Notes under the pieces: generated by a model
What the model was told of the DNA's origin: nothing
Databases searched by the model: none
The model's input: the letters and a program-made list of their open reading frames with translations, nothing else
Shown here: one piece after another, positions 28,159-36,694 of the stretch
Layout: each line of letters opens with the position of its first letter
How positions within the stretch are numbered: the first letter of the stretch is position 1
Source: Streptomyces venezuelae
Lineage (GTDB): Bacteria > Actinomycetota > Actinomycetes > Streptomycetales > Streptomycetaceae
Length of the DNA stretch: 64,000 nucleotides
Direction of reading: 5' to 3'
NCBI RefSeq assembly: GCF_008642355.1
Contig: NZ_CP029193.1
Location: forward strand, 5,666,001-5,730,000
Made by a program: the position numbers and the translations under genes

Positions 28159-28599
28159 TCAGTGCTCCAGGGAGTCGGAGGGTGCCGAAGTGACGAGTTC
28201 CGTCAGGACACCGTGGCAGTCCTTCGGGTGCAGGAAGGTGATGCGCGAGCCCATGGAGCCGATGCGGGGCTCTTCGTAGAGGACGCGTACGCCCTTGTCC
28301 TTGATGGCCGCGGCGTCGCCGTCGACGTCCGCGGTGCCGAAGGCGATGTGGTGCACGCCCTCGCCGTTCTTGGCCAGCCACTTGCCGACCGCGGAGTCGT
28401 CGCGGGTCGGTTCCAGAAGCTGCAGGTAGGAGGCGCCTCCGTCACTGGTGTCGTTGATTTTCAGCATGGCCTCGCGCACGCCCTGCTCTTCGTTGACCTC
28501 GGAGTGGGTCACTTCGAATCCGTACGTCGCGCGGTAGAACTCGACGGTCTTGTCGAGGTCGAAACAGGCGATCCCGATGTGATCGATTCGCGTCAGCAT
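28159..28599 (-). CDS. mce: Methylmalonyl-CoA epimerase
   Basis: A 146-residue glyoxalase-fold enzyme that interconverts (2R)- and (2S)-methylmalonyl-CoA, so that the product of propionyl-CoA carboxylase can enter the B12-dependent mutase. Conserved metal and substrate motifs are visible: LTRIDHIGIACFDLDKTVEFY at the start, EGVHHIAFGTADVDGD in the middle and FLHPKDCHGVLTELV at the end, with metal ligands His6, His in HHIAF and Glu near the C terminus. It lies beside meaB and acetyl-CoA acetyltransferase, consistent with acyl-CoA metabolism. Confidence 0.95.
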   Translation of the reverse strand: MLTRIDHIGIACFDLDKTVEFYRATYGFEVTHSEVNEEQGVREAMLKINDTSDGGASYLQLLEPTRDDSAVGKWLAKNGEGVHHIAFGTADVDGDAAAIKDKGVRVLYEEPRIGSMGSRITFLHPKDCHGVLTELVTSAPSDSLEH

Positions 28600-28674
28600 G
28601 CTTCAAGTGCAGCGCTTGACGCAGTGATTACGCAACGTGCGCGCGATCACAGTCGCCGCCCGGTGACGGCGGGG

Positions 28675-28688
28675 GTACTGCTCAGTAC
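28675..28688. promoter_or_regulatory. Perfect 14-bp palindrome upstream of the acetyltransferase gene
   Basis: GTACTGCTCAGTAC is a perfect palindrome 50 bases before the acetyl-CoA acetyltransferase start. It is probably an operator. It resembles, but does not match exactly, the TACTG/GTA-type elements around 56292 and 57834. Confidence 0.5.
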
Positions 28689-28737
28689 ATTCAGATAAAC
28701 CCTCGTTAACTCCTCTCCTCCCAAGGGGTCGTCGCAC

Positions 28738-29940
28738 ATGGCAGGAACGACCGGCACCACCTCAGTGATCGTCTCGGGCGCACGCACGCCCATGGGCCGT
28801 CTCCTCGGCTCCCTGAAGTCCTTCTCGGGTGCGGATCTGGGGGGATTCGCGATCAAGGCCGCGCTGGAGCGCGCGGGCATCGGAGGCGACCAGGTCCAGT
28901 ACGTGATCATGGGACAGGTGCTGACGGCCGGGGCAGGGCAGATCCCGGCACGTCAGGCCGCCGTCAAGGCGGGCATCCCCATGAACGTCCCCGCGCTGAC
29001 CATCAACAAGGTCTGTCTCTCGGGTCTCGACTCCATCGCGCTCGCCGACCAGCTCATCCGAGCCGGCGAGTTCGACATCGTGGTGGCCGGCGGTCAGGAG
29101 TCCATGACCAACGCCCCGCACCTGCTCCCCAAGTCCCGTGAGGGCCACAAGTACGGCGCGATCGAGATGCTCGACTCCATGGCGTACGACGGCCTGACCG
29201 ACTCCTTCGACGGCGTCGCCATGGGTGAGTCCACGGAGAAGCACAACGGCCGCCTGGGCATCCGCCGCCCGGAGCAGGACGAGGTGGCCGCGCTCTCCCA
29301 TCAGCGGGCCGCCGCCGCCCAGAAGAACGGCCTGTTCGAGGCCGAGATCACCCCGGTCGAGATCCCGCAGCGCAAGGGTGACCCGGTCCTCTTCTCCCAG
29401 GACGAGGGCATCCGCGGCGAGACCACCGTGGAGACCCTCGCCAAGCTGCGCCCGGCCTTCGCCAAGGACGGCACGATCACGGCGGGCACGTCCTCGCAGA
29501 TCTCCGACGGCGCCGCCGCCGTCGTGGTGATGTCGAAGGCCAAGGCGCAGGAGCTCGGCCTGGCCTGGATCGCCGAGATCGGTGCGCACGGCAACGTGGC
29601 GGGTCCCGACAGCTCGCTCCAGTCGCAGCCCTCCAACGCCATCCAGCACGCCCTGAAGAAGGAGGGCCTGGCGGTCGAGGACCTCGATCTCATCGAGATC
29701 AACGAGGCCTTCGCCGCCGTCGCCGTCCAGTCAATGAAGGACCTCGGGGTGTCCTCGGAAAAGGTGAACGTCAACGGCGGGGCCATCGCACTGGGTCACC
29801 CGATCGGGATGTCCGGCGCACGCCTCGTGCTGCACCTCGCCCTGGAGCTGAAGCGCCGGGGCGGCGGCGTGGGCGCGGCCGCGCTGTGCGGTGGCGGCGG
29901 GCAGGGCGACGCCCTGATCGTCAAGGTGGCCAAGGCCTAG
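28738..29940 (+). CDS. Acetyl-CoA acetyltransferase (thiolase)
   Basis: Thiolase of 400 residues that condenses two acetyl-CoA to acetoacetyl-CoA or cleaves acetoacetyl-CoA. The nucleophilic Cys is in [17 protein letters not shown], the [11 protein letters not shown] loop follows, and the C-terminal catalytic His and Cys are in [17 protein letters not shown] and [16 protein letters not shown]. Length and motifs fit the biosynthetic thiolases. It is followed after about 65 bases by meaB on the same strand and may be co-transcribed with it. With the 3-hydroxybutyryl-CoA dehydrogenase at 10766 it could start a C4 acyl-CoA route. Confidence 0.95.
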   Translation: MAGTTGTTSVIVSGARTPMGRLLGSLKSFSGADLGGFAIKAALERAGIGGDQVQYVIMGQVLTAGAGQIPARQAAVKAGIPMNVPALTINKVCLSGLDSIALADQLIRAGEFDIVVAGGQESMTNAPHLLPKSREGHKYGAIEMLDSMAYDGLTDSFDGVAMGESTEKHNGRLGIRRPEQDEVAALSHQRAAAAQKNGLFEAEITPVEIPQRKGDPVLFSQDEGIRGETTVETLAKLRPAFAKDGTITAGTSSQISDGAAAVVVMSKAKAQELGLAWIAEIGAHGNVAGPDSSLQSQPSNAIQHALKKEGLAVEDLDLIEINEAFAAVAVQSMKDLGVSSEKVNVNGGAIALGHPIGMSGARLVLHLALELKRRGGGVGAAALCGGGGQGDALIVKVAKA

Positions 29941-29977
29941 CCCTCGGTCGGCCACTGTCCTCTCGTACGCAATGCGC

Positions 29978-29995
29978 AGTACGTAGTACGTAGTG
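29978..29995 (+). repeat. Short AGTACGT tandem repeat before meaB
   Basis: AGTACGT occurs twice back to back (29978-29984 and 29985-29991), followed by a partial AGTG, just upstream of the meaB ribosome site GGAG (29999-30002). Confidence 0.7.
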
Positions 29996-30007
29996 AACGG
30001 AGCTGTG

Positions 30008-30964
30008 ATGCAGGACGTCCCCTCCCTGGTGGCGCAGGCCCGCGAGGGCAGGCCGCGGGCCGTGGCCCGGCTGATCTCACTGGTCGAGGGGGCGTCACCG
30101 CAGCTGCGTGAAGTGATGGCGGCGCTGGCGCCGCTCGCCGGCCACGCGTACGTGGTCGGCCTCACGGGTTCCCCCGGTGTCGGCAAGTCGACATCGACGT
30201 CGGCGCTCGTGAGCGCGTACCGGCGGGCCGGGAAGCGGGTCGGCGTCCTCGCCGTCGACCCGTCGTCCCCCTTCTCCGGGGGCGCGCTCCTCGGCGACCG
30301 CGTGCGGATGTCCGACCACGCGTCCGACCCCGGCGTCTACATCCGCTCCATGGCCACGCGCGGACACCTCGGCGGGCTCGCCTGGGCCGCCCCGCAGGCC
30401 ATCCGCGTCCTCGACGCGGCGGGCTGCGACGTGATCCTCGTCGAGACGGTCGGCGTCGGACAGTCCGAAGTGGAGATCGCCTCCCAGGCGGACACCTCGG
30501 TCGTCCTCCTCGCGCCCGGCATGGGCGACGGCATCCAGGCGGCCAAGGCCGGAATCCTGGAGATCGGCGACGTCTACGTCGTCAACAAGGCGGACCGCGA
30601 CGGCGCCGACGCGACCGCGCGCGAGCTGAATCACATGCTGGGCCTCGGCGAGTCCCGCGGCCCCGGCGACTGGCGCCCGCCCATCGTGAAGACGGTCGCG
30701 GCGCGCGGCGAGGGCCTCGACGAGGTCGTCGAGGCGCTGGAGAAGCACCGGGCGTGGATGGAGGAGCGGGGGGTCCTCGGCGAGCGCCGGGTCGCCCGCG
30801 CCTCCCGCGAGGTCGAGACGATCGCCGTCACGGCCCTGCGCGAGCGCATCGGCTCCCTCCACGGCGACCTGCGGCTCTCCGCGCTCGCGGAACGGATCGT
30901 GGCGGGGGAGCTCGACCCGTACACGGCCGCGGACGAGCTGGTCGAGGGCCTGACGGAGAGCTGA
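30008..30964 (+). CDS. meaB: MeaB-type GTPase chaperone of B12 acyl-CoA mutases
   Basis: G3E-family GTPase of 318 residues that protects and reloads adenosylcobalamin in methylmalonyl- or isobutyryl-CoA mutase. Walker A is GSPGVGKST at 54-62; then AVDPSSPFSGGALLGDRVRM and IRSMATRGHLGGLAWAAPQA, the MeaB switch regions, and the base motif VNKADRDGAD. The ATG at 30008 has GGAG at a good distance; a GTG at 30005 is less likely. It follows the thiolase gene on the same strand. Its client may be the IcmA mutase in this window or the mutAB mutase elsewhere. Confidence 0.95.
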   Translation: MQDVPSLVAQAREGRPRAVARLISLVEGASPQLREVMAALAPLAGHAYVVGLTGSPGVGKSTSTSALVSAYRRAGKRVGVLAVDPSSPFSGGALLGDRVRMSDHASDPGVYIRSMATRGHLGGLAWAAPQAIRVLDAAGCDVILVETVGVGQSEVEIASQADTSVVLLAPGMGDGIQAAKAGILEIGDVYVVNKADRDGADATARELNHMLGLGESRGPGDWRPPIVKTVAARGEGLDEVVEALEKHRAWMEERGVLGERRVARASREVETIAVTALRERIGSLHGDLRLSALAERIVAGELDPYTAADELVEGLTES

Positions 30965-30970
30965 GACGCG

Positions 30971-31007
30971 CCGCGGGGGCGGCGCCGGTGTGGCGCCGCC
31001 CCCGCGG
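30971..31007. terminator. Terminator between meaB and the PepSY gene
   Basis: CCGCGGGGGCGGCGCC (30971-30986) pairs exactly with GGCGCCGCCCCCGCGG (30992-31007) over a 5-base loop. It lies between convergent genes and serves both. Confidence 0.8.
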
Positions 31008-31031
31008 CGGAAGTGGGCCCTTCTGCGGCCG

Positions 31032-31724
31032 TCAGTCGTCGGAGCCGTCGTCGTCGTGGTCCTGGCCGTCGCGGTCGTCGTGGTCGTCCGAGTGGTCCGC
31101 GGTGACCTTGCCGGTCTTCAGGTCGACGCCGTACTCGGACTCGGCGCCCTTCGCACCGGTCGTCTCCACGTTCCAGGCGGTCGCCGTGCCGTCGTCGTCC
31201 AGGTCCACGGAGGTCACGGTGCCCTTGTCGGCGCCGGCCTTCGCGGCGTCCGCGGCGGTGACGGAGGCGCCCTTCAGGGCGGAGTTCACGCGAGCGGCGT
31301 CGGCGGCGTCCTCAGCGGCGTCGTCCTTGTCGTCCTTCTCGACCCAGGAGCCGAGGACCTTGCCCGTGCCCGGGTCGACCTCGACGCTGTGCCAGGTCTT
31401 GCCCTTCAGGATGTCGACGTCCCAGACCAGGCCGCCGTCCTCGTCGTCGAGCTCGGCGGAGACCGCGGTGCCGGACGTGTCCGCGAGGGCGGCCTTGATG
31501 GCGTCGGCGGCGGTCACCTCGGCGGCGTCGTCGCGGTGGTCGTCCTTGCGGTCGTCGTCCCGGTCGTCGCGGTCGTCCTGGTCCTTGCGGTCGTTGTCCT
31601 TCAGCTGGACGCTCGACTTGCTCGCGGCGCTGTCGTCGTCACCGCCGGTCGCGAAGGCGGCGGCGCTGCCGCCTCCGATCAGGGCCGCGGCGGCGACGGT
31701 GGCGATGACGATGTTGCGCTTCAT
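31032..31724 (-). CDS. Secreted protein with two PepSY domains
   Basis: A 230-residue exported protein. The signal peptide MKRNIVIATVAAAALIGGG is followed by an Asp/Lys-rich linker, then two PepSY-like repeats: VTAADAIKAALADTSGTAVS with its WDVDILKGKTWHSVEVDPGTG strand, and VTAADAAKAGADKGTVTSVD with NVETTGAKGAESEYGVDLKTG. The C terminus is Asp/His-rich (HSDDHDDRDGQDHDDDG), a possible metal-binding tail. PepSY domains are thought to inhibit proteases or sense envelope stress. It faces an OmpR-type two-component system across a promoter with phased repeats, so it is probably a target of that system. Start: GGGAGGA before ATG 31724. Confidence 0.88.
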   Translation of the reverse strand: MKRNIVIATVAAAALIGGGSAAAFATGGDDDSAASKSSVQLKDNDRKDQDDRDDRDDDRKDDHRDDAAEVTAADAIKAALADTSGTAVSAELDDEDGGLVWDVDILKGKTWHSVEVDPGTGKVLGSWVEKDDKDDAAEDAADAARVNSALKGASVTAADAAKAGADKGTVTSVDLDDDGTATAWNVETTGAKGAESEYGVDLKTGKVTADHSDDHDDRDGQDHDDDGSDD

Positions 31725-31815
31725 GAGGGTCCTCCCGAAGAAGTGGGCGGTGGGGGCGGCGACCCGGGGGCCGCTGCCGTTCGCTTTCGACACGGACCAA
31801 TCTGGCGGAGCGATC

Positions 31816-31872
31816 CTGAACGCACGCTGAAGCCGCCTGAAGAACTCTTCAGCTTCGCTCTGCCACCCTGAA
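31816..31872. promoter_or_regulatory. Phased CTGAA repeats between the PepSY gene and the response regulator
   Basis: CTGAA occurs at 31816-31820, 31827-31831 and 31837-31841 (11 and 10 bases apart), an inverted TTCAG at 31848-31852, and another CTGAA at 31868-31872 just before the response regulator ATG. Helically phased direct repeats are typical binding sites for OmpR-family regulators, so autoregulation plus control of the PepSY gene is likely. Confidence 0.6.
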
Positions 31873-31875
31873 CGC

Positions 31876-32541
31876 ATGCGCCTGTTGATCGTGGAGGACG
31901 AGAAGCGACTGGCCCTGTCGCTGGCCAAGGGCCTGACGGCCGAGGGCTTCGCCGTGGACGTCGTCCACGACGGCGTCGACGGGCTGCACCGGGCGAGCGA
32001 GGGCACGTACGACCTGGTGATCCTCGACATCATGCTGCCCGGCATGAACGGCTACCGCGTCTGCTCCACGCTCCGCGCCGCGGGACACGACGTGCCGATC
32101 CTGATGCTCACGGCCAAGGACGGCGAGTACGACGAGGCCGAGGGCCTCGACACCGGCGCGGACGACTACCTGACCAAGCCCTTCTCGTACGTCGTGCTGG
32201 TCGCCCGGGTGAAGGCCCTGCTGCGCCGGCGCGGCACCGCGGGGCCCTCTCCGGTCCACACCCTGGGCGACCTCAGGATCGACACGGCGGCGCGCCGCGT
32301 GTTCCGCGGCGAGGACGAAGTGACGCTCACGGCGAAGGAGTTCGCGGTCCTTGAGCAGCTGGTGCTGCGCAGCGGCGAGGTCGTCTCCAAGGGCGACATC
32401 CTGGACCATGTCTGGGACTTCGCGTACGAGGGCGACCCCAACATCGTCGAGGTGTACGTGAGCACGCTGCGGCGCAAGCTCGGCGCGGCCCTCATCAAGA
32501 CCGTGCGCGGCGCCGGATACCGCCTGGAGGCCCCGCGATGA
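31876..32541 (+). CDS. OmpR-family response regulator
   Basis: Response regulator of 221 residues. Receiver domain with Asp51 in YDLVILDIMLPGMNG, Lys in YLTKPFSY, and a winged-helix DNA-binding domain from about residue 125 (VTLTAKEFAVLEQLVLRSGE through EVYVSTLRRKLGAALIKTVRG). Its stop overlaps the ATG of the kinase gene by four bases. The divergent PepSY gene and the phased repeats upstream suggest it controls that gene and itself. Signal not known; envelope stress or metal is a guess from the PepSY partner. Confidence 0.95.
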   Translation: MRLLIVEDEKRLALSLAKGLTAEGFAVDVVHDGVDGLHRASEGTYDLVILDIMLPGMNGYRVCSTLRAAGHDVPILMLTAKDGEYDEAEGLDTGADDYLTKPFSYVVLVARVKALLRRRGTAGPSPVHTLGDLRIDTAARRVFRGEDEVTLTAKEFAVLEQLVLRSGEVVSKGDILDHVWDFAYEGDPNIVEVYVSTLRRKLGAALIKTVRGAGYRLEAPR

Positions 32542-33968
32542 GCAGGATGAGCCGCTTGTTCGGATCGGTGCGGGCCAGGGCCACGCTCGGCGCGAGCCTC
32601 GTCGTCGCCCTCGCCCTGGTCGCGGCGGGCGCCGCCGTGCTGCTCTCGCTGCGGGACAACCTCACCGACCAGGCGGGGTCCCGGGCCGACTCGGCCGCCC
32701 GCAAGGTCGCCTCGCAGCTCCTCACGGTCCGGTCACTCGGCGACCTGGACCTGCCGGACGACGAGAACCAGCCCGTGCAGGTCGTCGACGGCGACGGGCG
32801 GCTGGTCGCGGCCAGTGAGGACCTGCAGAGGATCAGCGGAACGGGCGTCGACCAGGTGAAGCCCGGCCGTGGGGGAGCGGGTGTGAAGGGGGACAGCGGG
32901 GACGCAGGGGACCGCGAGGACGGGGAGATCGACGACGAGACCGAGTACACCGACGGCTCCGCCACGATCGACGGCGAGAGCGGTGAGTACCGCTTCGCCG
33001 CCGTCGAGGTCAGCTCGCCGAAGGGCGACTTCACCGTCCACGCGGGTGGCTCGCTCTCCGACGAACAGAGCGCCGTGTCCACGGCGTTGACGTCGATGCT
33101 GATCGGGTTCCCGCTGCTCCTCGCGGTCGTCGCCGGAGTCACCTGGCTGGTGACGCGGCGCGCGCTGCGTCCGGTGGCCGCGATCACCGCGGAGATGTCC
33201 GCGATCACCGCGTCGGAGGACCTCGCGCGCCGCGTGCCCGAGCCGGACACGCACGACGAGATCGCCCGCCTCGCGCGCACCACGAACGAGACGCTCACCG
33301 CGCTGCAGACCTCCGTGGAGCGTCAGCGCCGGTTCGTGGCGGACGCCTCGCACGAGCTGCGCAGTCCCATCGCCTCGCTGCGCACGCAGCTCGAAGTGGG
33401 CGCCGCGCATCCGGAGTTGCTGGACGTCGACGGCGCCGTCGAGGACACCGTGCGGCTCCAGGAACTCGCCGCCGACCTGCTGCTCCTGGCCCGTCTGGAC
33501 GCGGGGGAGAAGCCGGGGGCGGGCCGCGTCGACCTGGCGGCCTTCGCGCGCGAGGAGCTCTCGCAGCGCACCAGGGACCACGTCGAGGTGCACGCGGACC
33601 TGAAGAGCGCCGAAGTCGCGGGCTCCCGCGGCCAGCTGGCGCGGGTGCTCGGCAACCTTCTGAACAACGCGCAGCGGCACGCACGCTCCCGCGTCACGGT
33701 CACCACCCGGAGTGACGGGGCCTGGGCGGTCCTTGAGGTGGCCGATGACGGCAGCGGCGTGCCGGAGGGCGAGCGGGAGCGGATCTTCGAGCGGTTCGTG
33801 CGGCTCGACGACGCGCGGACCCGCGACGAGGGCGGGGCCGGTCTGGGCCTCGCCATCGCGCGGGACGTGGCGGTGCGGCACGGCGGCACGCTCGTGGTGC
33901 GGGAGGCGCCGTCCGGCGGTGCGCTGTTCGAGCTGCGGCTGCCGAGCCCTCAGTCGTCGGCGGAATGA
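32538..33968 (+). CDS. Sensor histidine kinase (OmpR/EnvZ type)
   Basis: Membrane kinase of 476 residues. A first membrane segment (about 12-35), an extracytoplasmic loop of about 150 residues rich in Gly, Asp and Glu (VKGDSGDAGDREDGEIDDET), a second membrane segment (about 190-210) and a HAMP region (RALRPVAAITAEMSAI) precede the phosphoacceptor His272 in [20 protein letters not shown]. HATPase motifs are NLLNNAQRHA, DDGSGVPEGERERIFERF and AGLGLAIARDVA. It is coupled to the response regulator gene and is the partner kinase. The acidic sensor loop could bind cations. Confidence 0.95.
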   Translation: MSRMSRLFGSVRARATLGASLVVALALVAAGAAVLLSLRDNLTDQAGSRADSAARKVASQLLTVRSLGDLDLPDDENQPVQVVDGDGRLVAASEDLQRISGTGVDQVKPGRGGAGVKGDSGDAGDREDGEIDDETEYTDGSATIDGESGEYRFAAVEVSSPKGDFTVHAGGSLSDEQSAVSTALTSMLIGFPLLLAVVAGVTWLVTRRALRPVAAITAEMSAITASEDLARRVPEPDTHDEIARLARTTNETLTALQTSVERQRRFVADASHELRSPIASLRTQLEVGAAHPELLDVDGAVEDTVRLQELAADLLLLARLDAGEKPGAGRVDLAAFAREELSQRTRDHVEVHADLKSAEVAGSRGQLARVLGNLLNNAQRHARSRVTVTTRSDGAWAVLEVADDGSGVPEGERERIFERFVRLDDARTRDEGGAGLGLAIARDVAVRHGGTLVVREAPSGGALFELRLPSPQSSAE

Positions 33969-33996
33969 GGGGTGCGGCCGGCCACGGCGGTGCGGA

Positions 33997-34473
33997 TCAG
34001 GGCTTGCCGCGCTGGGAGCGCAGGTGTTCCGCGATCGGGGTCAGGGCCTTGCGCAGGTCTTCGAGGGCCTCGTCGGAGATGAGGTCGACGAAGTGCCGCC
34101 GCACGGAGGCGACGTGGTGCGGGGCCACCTTCCGCATGGTCTCCATGCCTTCCTCGGTGAGGACGGTGTAGAGGCCCCGCCGGTCGGACTCGCAGTTCTC
34201 ACGGCGCACCAGGCCCGCGTTCTCCATGCGGGTGATCTGGTGGGACAGGCGGCTCTTGGACTGCAGGGTGGCGGCGGCAAGGTCGCTCATCCGCATCCGG
34301 AGCTCTTCCGACTCGGAGAGATACACGAGAATGTCGTAGTCGTTCATGGTCAGGTTGAACGGCTGAAGGTCCTTTTCGAGCTGATATGTCAGCATCCTGT
34401 TGACCTCCACGTGGGTGCGCCAGGCGCACTGTTCCTCGTCGGTCAGCCACTGCGGGGCCGTCTCGGTCTCCAT
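33997..34473 (-). CDS. MarR-family transcriptional regulator
   Basis: MarR regulator of 158 residues. The winged helix spans about 50-125: MNDYDILVYLSESEELRMRM, SKSRLSHQITRMENAGLVRR and the wing ESDRRGLYTVLTEEG. It is probably a repressor that responds to phenolic or oxidative signals, but no ligand is indicated. TAGAAT lies 7 bases before the ATG, so the mRNA is probably leaderless. It ends 28 bases from the convergent kinase gene. Targets may include the AIM24 genes nearby. Confidence 0.92.
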   Translation of the reverse strand: METETAPQWLTDEEQCAWRTHVEVNRMLTYQLEKDLQPFNLTMNDYDILVYLSESEELRMRMSDLAAATLQSKSRLSHQITRMENAGLVRRENCESDRRGLYTVLTEEGMETMRKVAPHHVASVRRHFVDLISDEALEDLRKALTPIAEHLRSQRGKP

Positions 34474-34500
34474 GGAATCGATTCTACCTAAGAAGTTGAA
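34474..34500 (-). promoter_or_regulatory. Leaderless promoter and operator of the MarR gene
   Basis: TAGAAT (34481-34486, minus strand) ends 7 bases before the ATG. The imperfect inverted repeat TTCT-ACCTA-AGAA (34482-34494) overlaps it and is a candidate MarR autoregulatory site. Confidence 0.5.
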
Positions 34501-34591
34501 AGGTGAACGAATGGTGGGATGTGACGCGCCTCGCACCACCTGCCTCCAGGAGGGGCACAGGCGTTCGCCGTCACACTCCGCAGACTACCGC

Positions 34592-35407
34592 TCACAGCCC
34601 GAAGCGACGCTGGAGGTCCCCCAGTTGTCCGGGAAGGCGCGGTGCGCCGGGCTGCTGACCCGGTTGGCCCGGAGTGCCCCGTCCGCCCGGTACGCCACCC
34701 TGCTGGGGCACCTCTCCCGATGCCCGTTCGGGCATCAGCGCCTCGCTGGACTGGAGCAGGACCGTGCCGGCGCCGACGAACTCGAACTGGTGCTCCTCGC
34801 CGGACGTCCCGCCGATGCCGGTCAGTGCCCGCACGCCTCCGATCACGCCTGTGAGGTATCCGTGGTCGTAGTGATGGCAGGGTGAAGGGCAGTCCGCCCA
34901 CCCCACGAGCGCCTGTGGATCCACACGGATCGGGGGCTCCATGAAGACCACCGGGCCGTTCGACGCCGCGACGAACTTGCCCGTGCCGATGAGGGTCAGA
35001 AAGCCCGGAACGATCGACTGCTTCAGCGCGAGAGTTGGCTGAAAAGCGAGGAGGTTGCCGGAGCGAATGGTCAGGTTGCCCTCTTCGAGATCGTACGAAT
35101 TCACGTCGAAGGCCCGGTCGGCGAGGAGCATCTTGCCCTGCCCGTCCGCCACGACCCAGTCGCTCGCGTGCAGCGGCGAATGAAAGCTGGTCCGGACCAG
35201 ACGGTCCAGGCGGCCGTGCCCGATGCCGTTGAACTCGATCCGTCCGTAGTAGGCGATCATCTTCCCCTTCTGCAGGAACCACTGGTTCCCCTTGAGCTCC
35301 ACGCAGAAGGTGTACGGATTCACGCTGTCGTCGCTCGGCAGCGTCACCGGGTCGAAGACGGCGGGCGCGCCCGCGGGCGTCGAGACATGGGGGGCGTTGG
35401 GGTTCAC
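34592..35407 (-). CDS. AIM24-family protein, third of three tandem copies
   Basis: A 271-residue AIM24-family protein (two-fold beta-helix related to yeast mitochondrial Aim24). Recognisable parts: KMIAYYGRIEFNGIGHGRLD, the FVAASNGPVVFMEPPIRVDP segment, ALVGWADC and HHYDHGYLTGVIGGVRALTG with the final GGTSGEEHQFEFVGAGTVLL. A Pro/Gly/Gln-rich tail follows. The GTG start overlaps the stop of the preceding AIM24 gene (GTGA). Bacterial function unknown; the family binds lipids or membranes in some proposals, which is not shown here. Confidence 0.88.
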   Translation of the reverse strand: MNPNAPHVSTPAGAPAVFDPVTLPSDDSVNPYTFCVELKGNQWFLQKGKMIAYYGRIEFNGIGHGRLDRLVRTSFHSPLHASDWVVADGQGKMLLADRAFDVNSYDLEEGNLTIRSGNLLAFQPTLALKQSIVPGFLTLIGTGKFVAASNGPVVFMEPPIRVDPQALVGWADCPSPCHHYDHGYLTGVIGGVRALTGIGGTSGEEHQFEFVGAGTVLLQSSEALMPERASGEVPQQGGVPGGRGTPGQPGQQPGAPRLPGQLGDLQRRFGL

Positions 35408-36054
35408 AGCTTCTCCTCCGAGGCCTGGACGTACACCGCGCCGGTCCCCGACAGCTCCAGCTGGAAGGCCTCGCCGGAACCGCGGCCCACCATGTCGCGC
35501 CAGCCGAGCGCCGTGGACAGCTTGTTGCGCACGTCGCCGTGGTGCGCGACATACGCCTGCGGGTCCACGTGGACCGGGCGCTGGGGGGTGATCGGCACCT
35601 CGATGACGCCGCCGTGCGCCATGACGGCGACCGCGCCGTGGCCCTTCAGGGTCGTGGTGAACAGGCCCTGGCCGCTCACCTGGCCGCGCACCATGCCCAT
35701 GACGCCGCCCTGGGAGCCCAGGAACATCGTGCCCTGCTGGAGCGTGCCGTCGAAGGCGAGCAGGCGGTCCGCCTCCACGTACAGCGTGTCTCCGGAGAGG
35801 CCGATGACCTGGATGTGATGCCCGCCGTGCCCGAACAGGACCGTGCCACTGCCCTCGACGGTCATCAGGGGGGTGGCCTCGCCCGCGACCCGGCGTCCGA
35901 TCATGGACGCGAAGCCGCCCTGGCCGCCCTGGATGTTGGGGGTGAAGGAGACGTCCCCCTGGTAGGCGAGCATCGCGCCCCGCTGGCTGAAGATCTTGGC
36001 GCCCGGCTGCACCGTGGCCTCGATCATCTTCGAGTTGATCTCACGGAAGGGCAT
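35404..36054 (-). CDS. AIM24-family protein, second of three tandem copies
   Basis: A 216-residue AIM24 protein with the same repeat pattern as its neighbours: RGAMLAYQGDVSFTPNIQGG, GGFASMIGRRVAGEATPLMT, GTVLFGHGGHHIQVIGLSGD, HVDPQAYVAHHGDVRN and the end GSGEAFQLELSGTGAVYVQA. ATG 36054 lies one base after the stop codon of the first copy. Length is the bare domain without a tail. Role unknown; the three genes are surely co-transcribed. Confidence 0.9.
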   Translation of the reverse strand: MPFREINSKMIEATVQPGAKIFSQRGAMLAYQGDVSFTPNIQGGQGGFASMIGRRVAGEATPLMTVEGSGTVLFGHGGHHIQVIGLSGDTLYVEADRLLAFDGTLQQGTMFLGSQGGVMGMVRGQVSGQGLFTTTLKGHGAVAVMAHGGVIEVPITPQRPVHVDPQAYVAHHGDVRNKLSTALGWRDMVGRGSGEAFQLELSGTGAVYVQASEEKL

Positions 36055-36055
36055 G

Positions 36056-36694
36056 TCACACATCCCCCGCGATCGTCGCCCGCTCGCTCGGCTGGACGTA
36101 GACCAGTCCTTCGCCCTCGAAGCGGATCTGGAACGCCTCGCCGCCGCCCTCGCCCAGGAAGGTGCGGAACGTGACACCGGACTGGAAGCTCTGCCGGACG
36201 TTCCCCTGGTGGGCGATGTAGGCACCCGGGTCGACCGTCAGGGGGTACTGCTGGGAGACGCGCAGCACCACCGCCGGGCCGTCGGAGACGATCGCCGCCT
36301 GGCCGGTGCCCTCGACCGTCGTCGTGAACAGGCCGTTCCCCTGCGTCGCGCCGCGCATGCCGGTGAAGCTGGTGCCGGTGCGCAGGCCGGCGTCGGTGCA
36401 GAGCAAATTGCTCGCCTCCACGTACAGCTTCTCGCCGGTCAGCCGCACGAGGTTGATCTCGGTGGCGCGGTCGGCGAACCAGCAGGTGCCGTGCCCCTTC
36501 ACCTCCATCACCGTCATCTGCTCGCCGGTGACGCGGCGGGTCACCATGCCCCGGATGCCCTCGCCGCCGCCGGTCATCTTCTTGAAGGCCATCTGGCCGT
36601 CGTACGCGACCATCGAGCCGTTCTTCGCCTTCACGGCGTCGCCCGTCATGTCGACGGCGAGCACTCTGCTCCCTTGGAGCCGGAACGTAGCCAC
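36056..36694 (-). CDS. AIM24-family protein, first of three tandem copies
   Basis: A 212-residue AIM24 protein and the first gene of the operon. Visible segments are KNGSMVAYDGQMAFKKMTGG, GIRGMVTRRVTGEQMTVMEV, GTCWFADRATEINLVRLTGE, TVDPGAYIAHQGNVRQS and the end GGGEAFQIRFEGEGLVYVQP. The GTG at 36694 (VATFRLQGSRVLAV) is the best start; the longer frame upstream runs into the divergent promoter. TACCGT lies 6 bases before it, so it may be leaderless. Function unknown. Confidence 0.9.
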   Translation of the reverse strand: MATFRLQGSRVLAVDMTGDAVKAKNGSMVAYDGQMAFKKMTGGGEGIRGMVTRRVTGEQMTVMEVKGHGTCWFADRATEINLVRLTGEKLYVEASNLLCTDAGLRTGTSFTGMRGATQGNGLFTTTVEGTGQAAIVSDGPAVVLRVSQQYPLTVDPGAYIAHQGNVRQSFQSGVTFRTFLGEGGGEAFQIRFEGEGLVYVQPSERATIAGDV

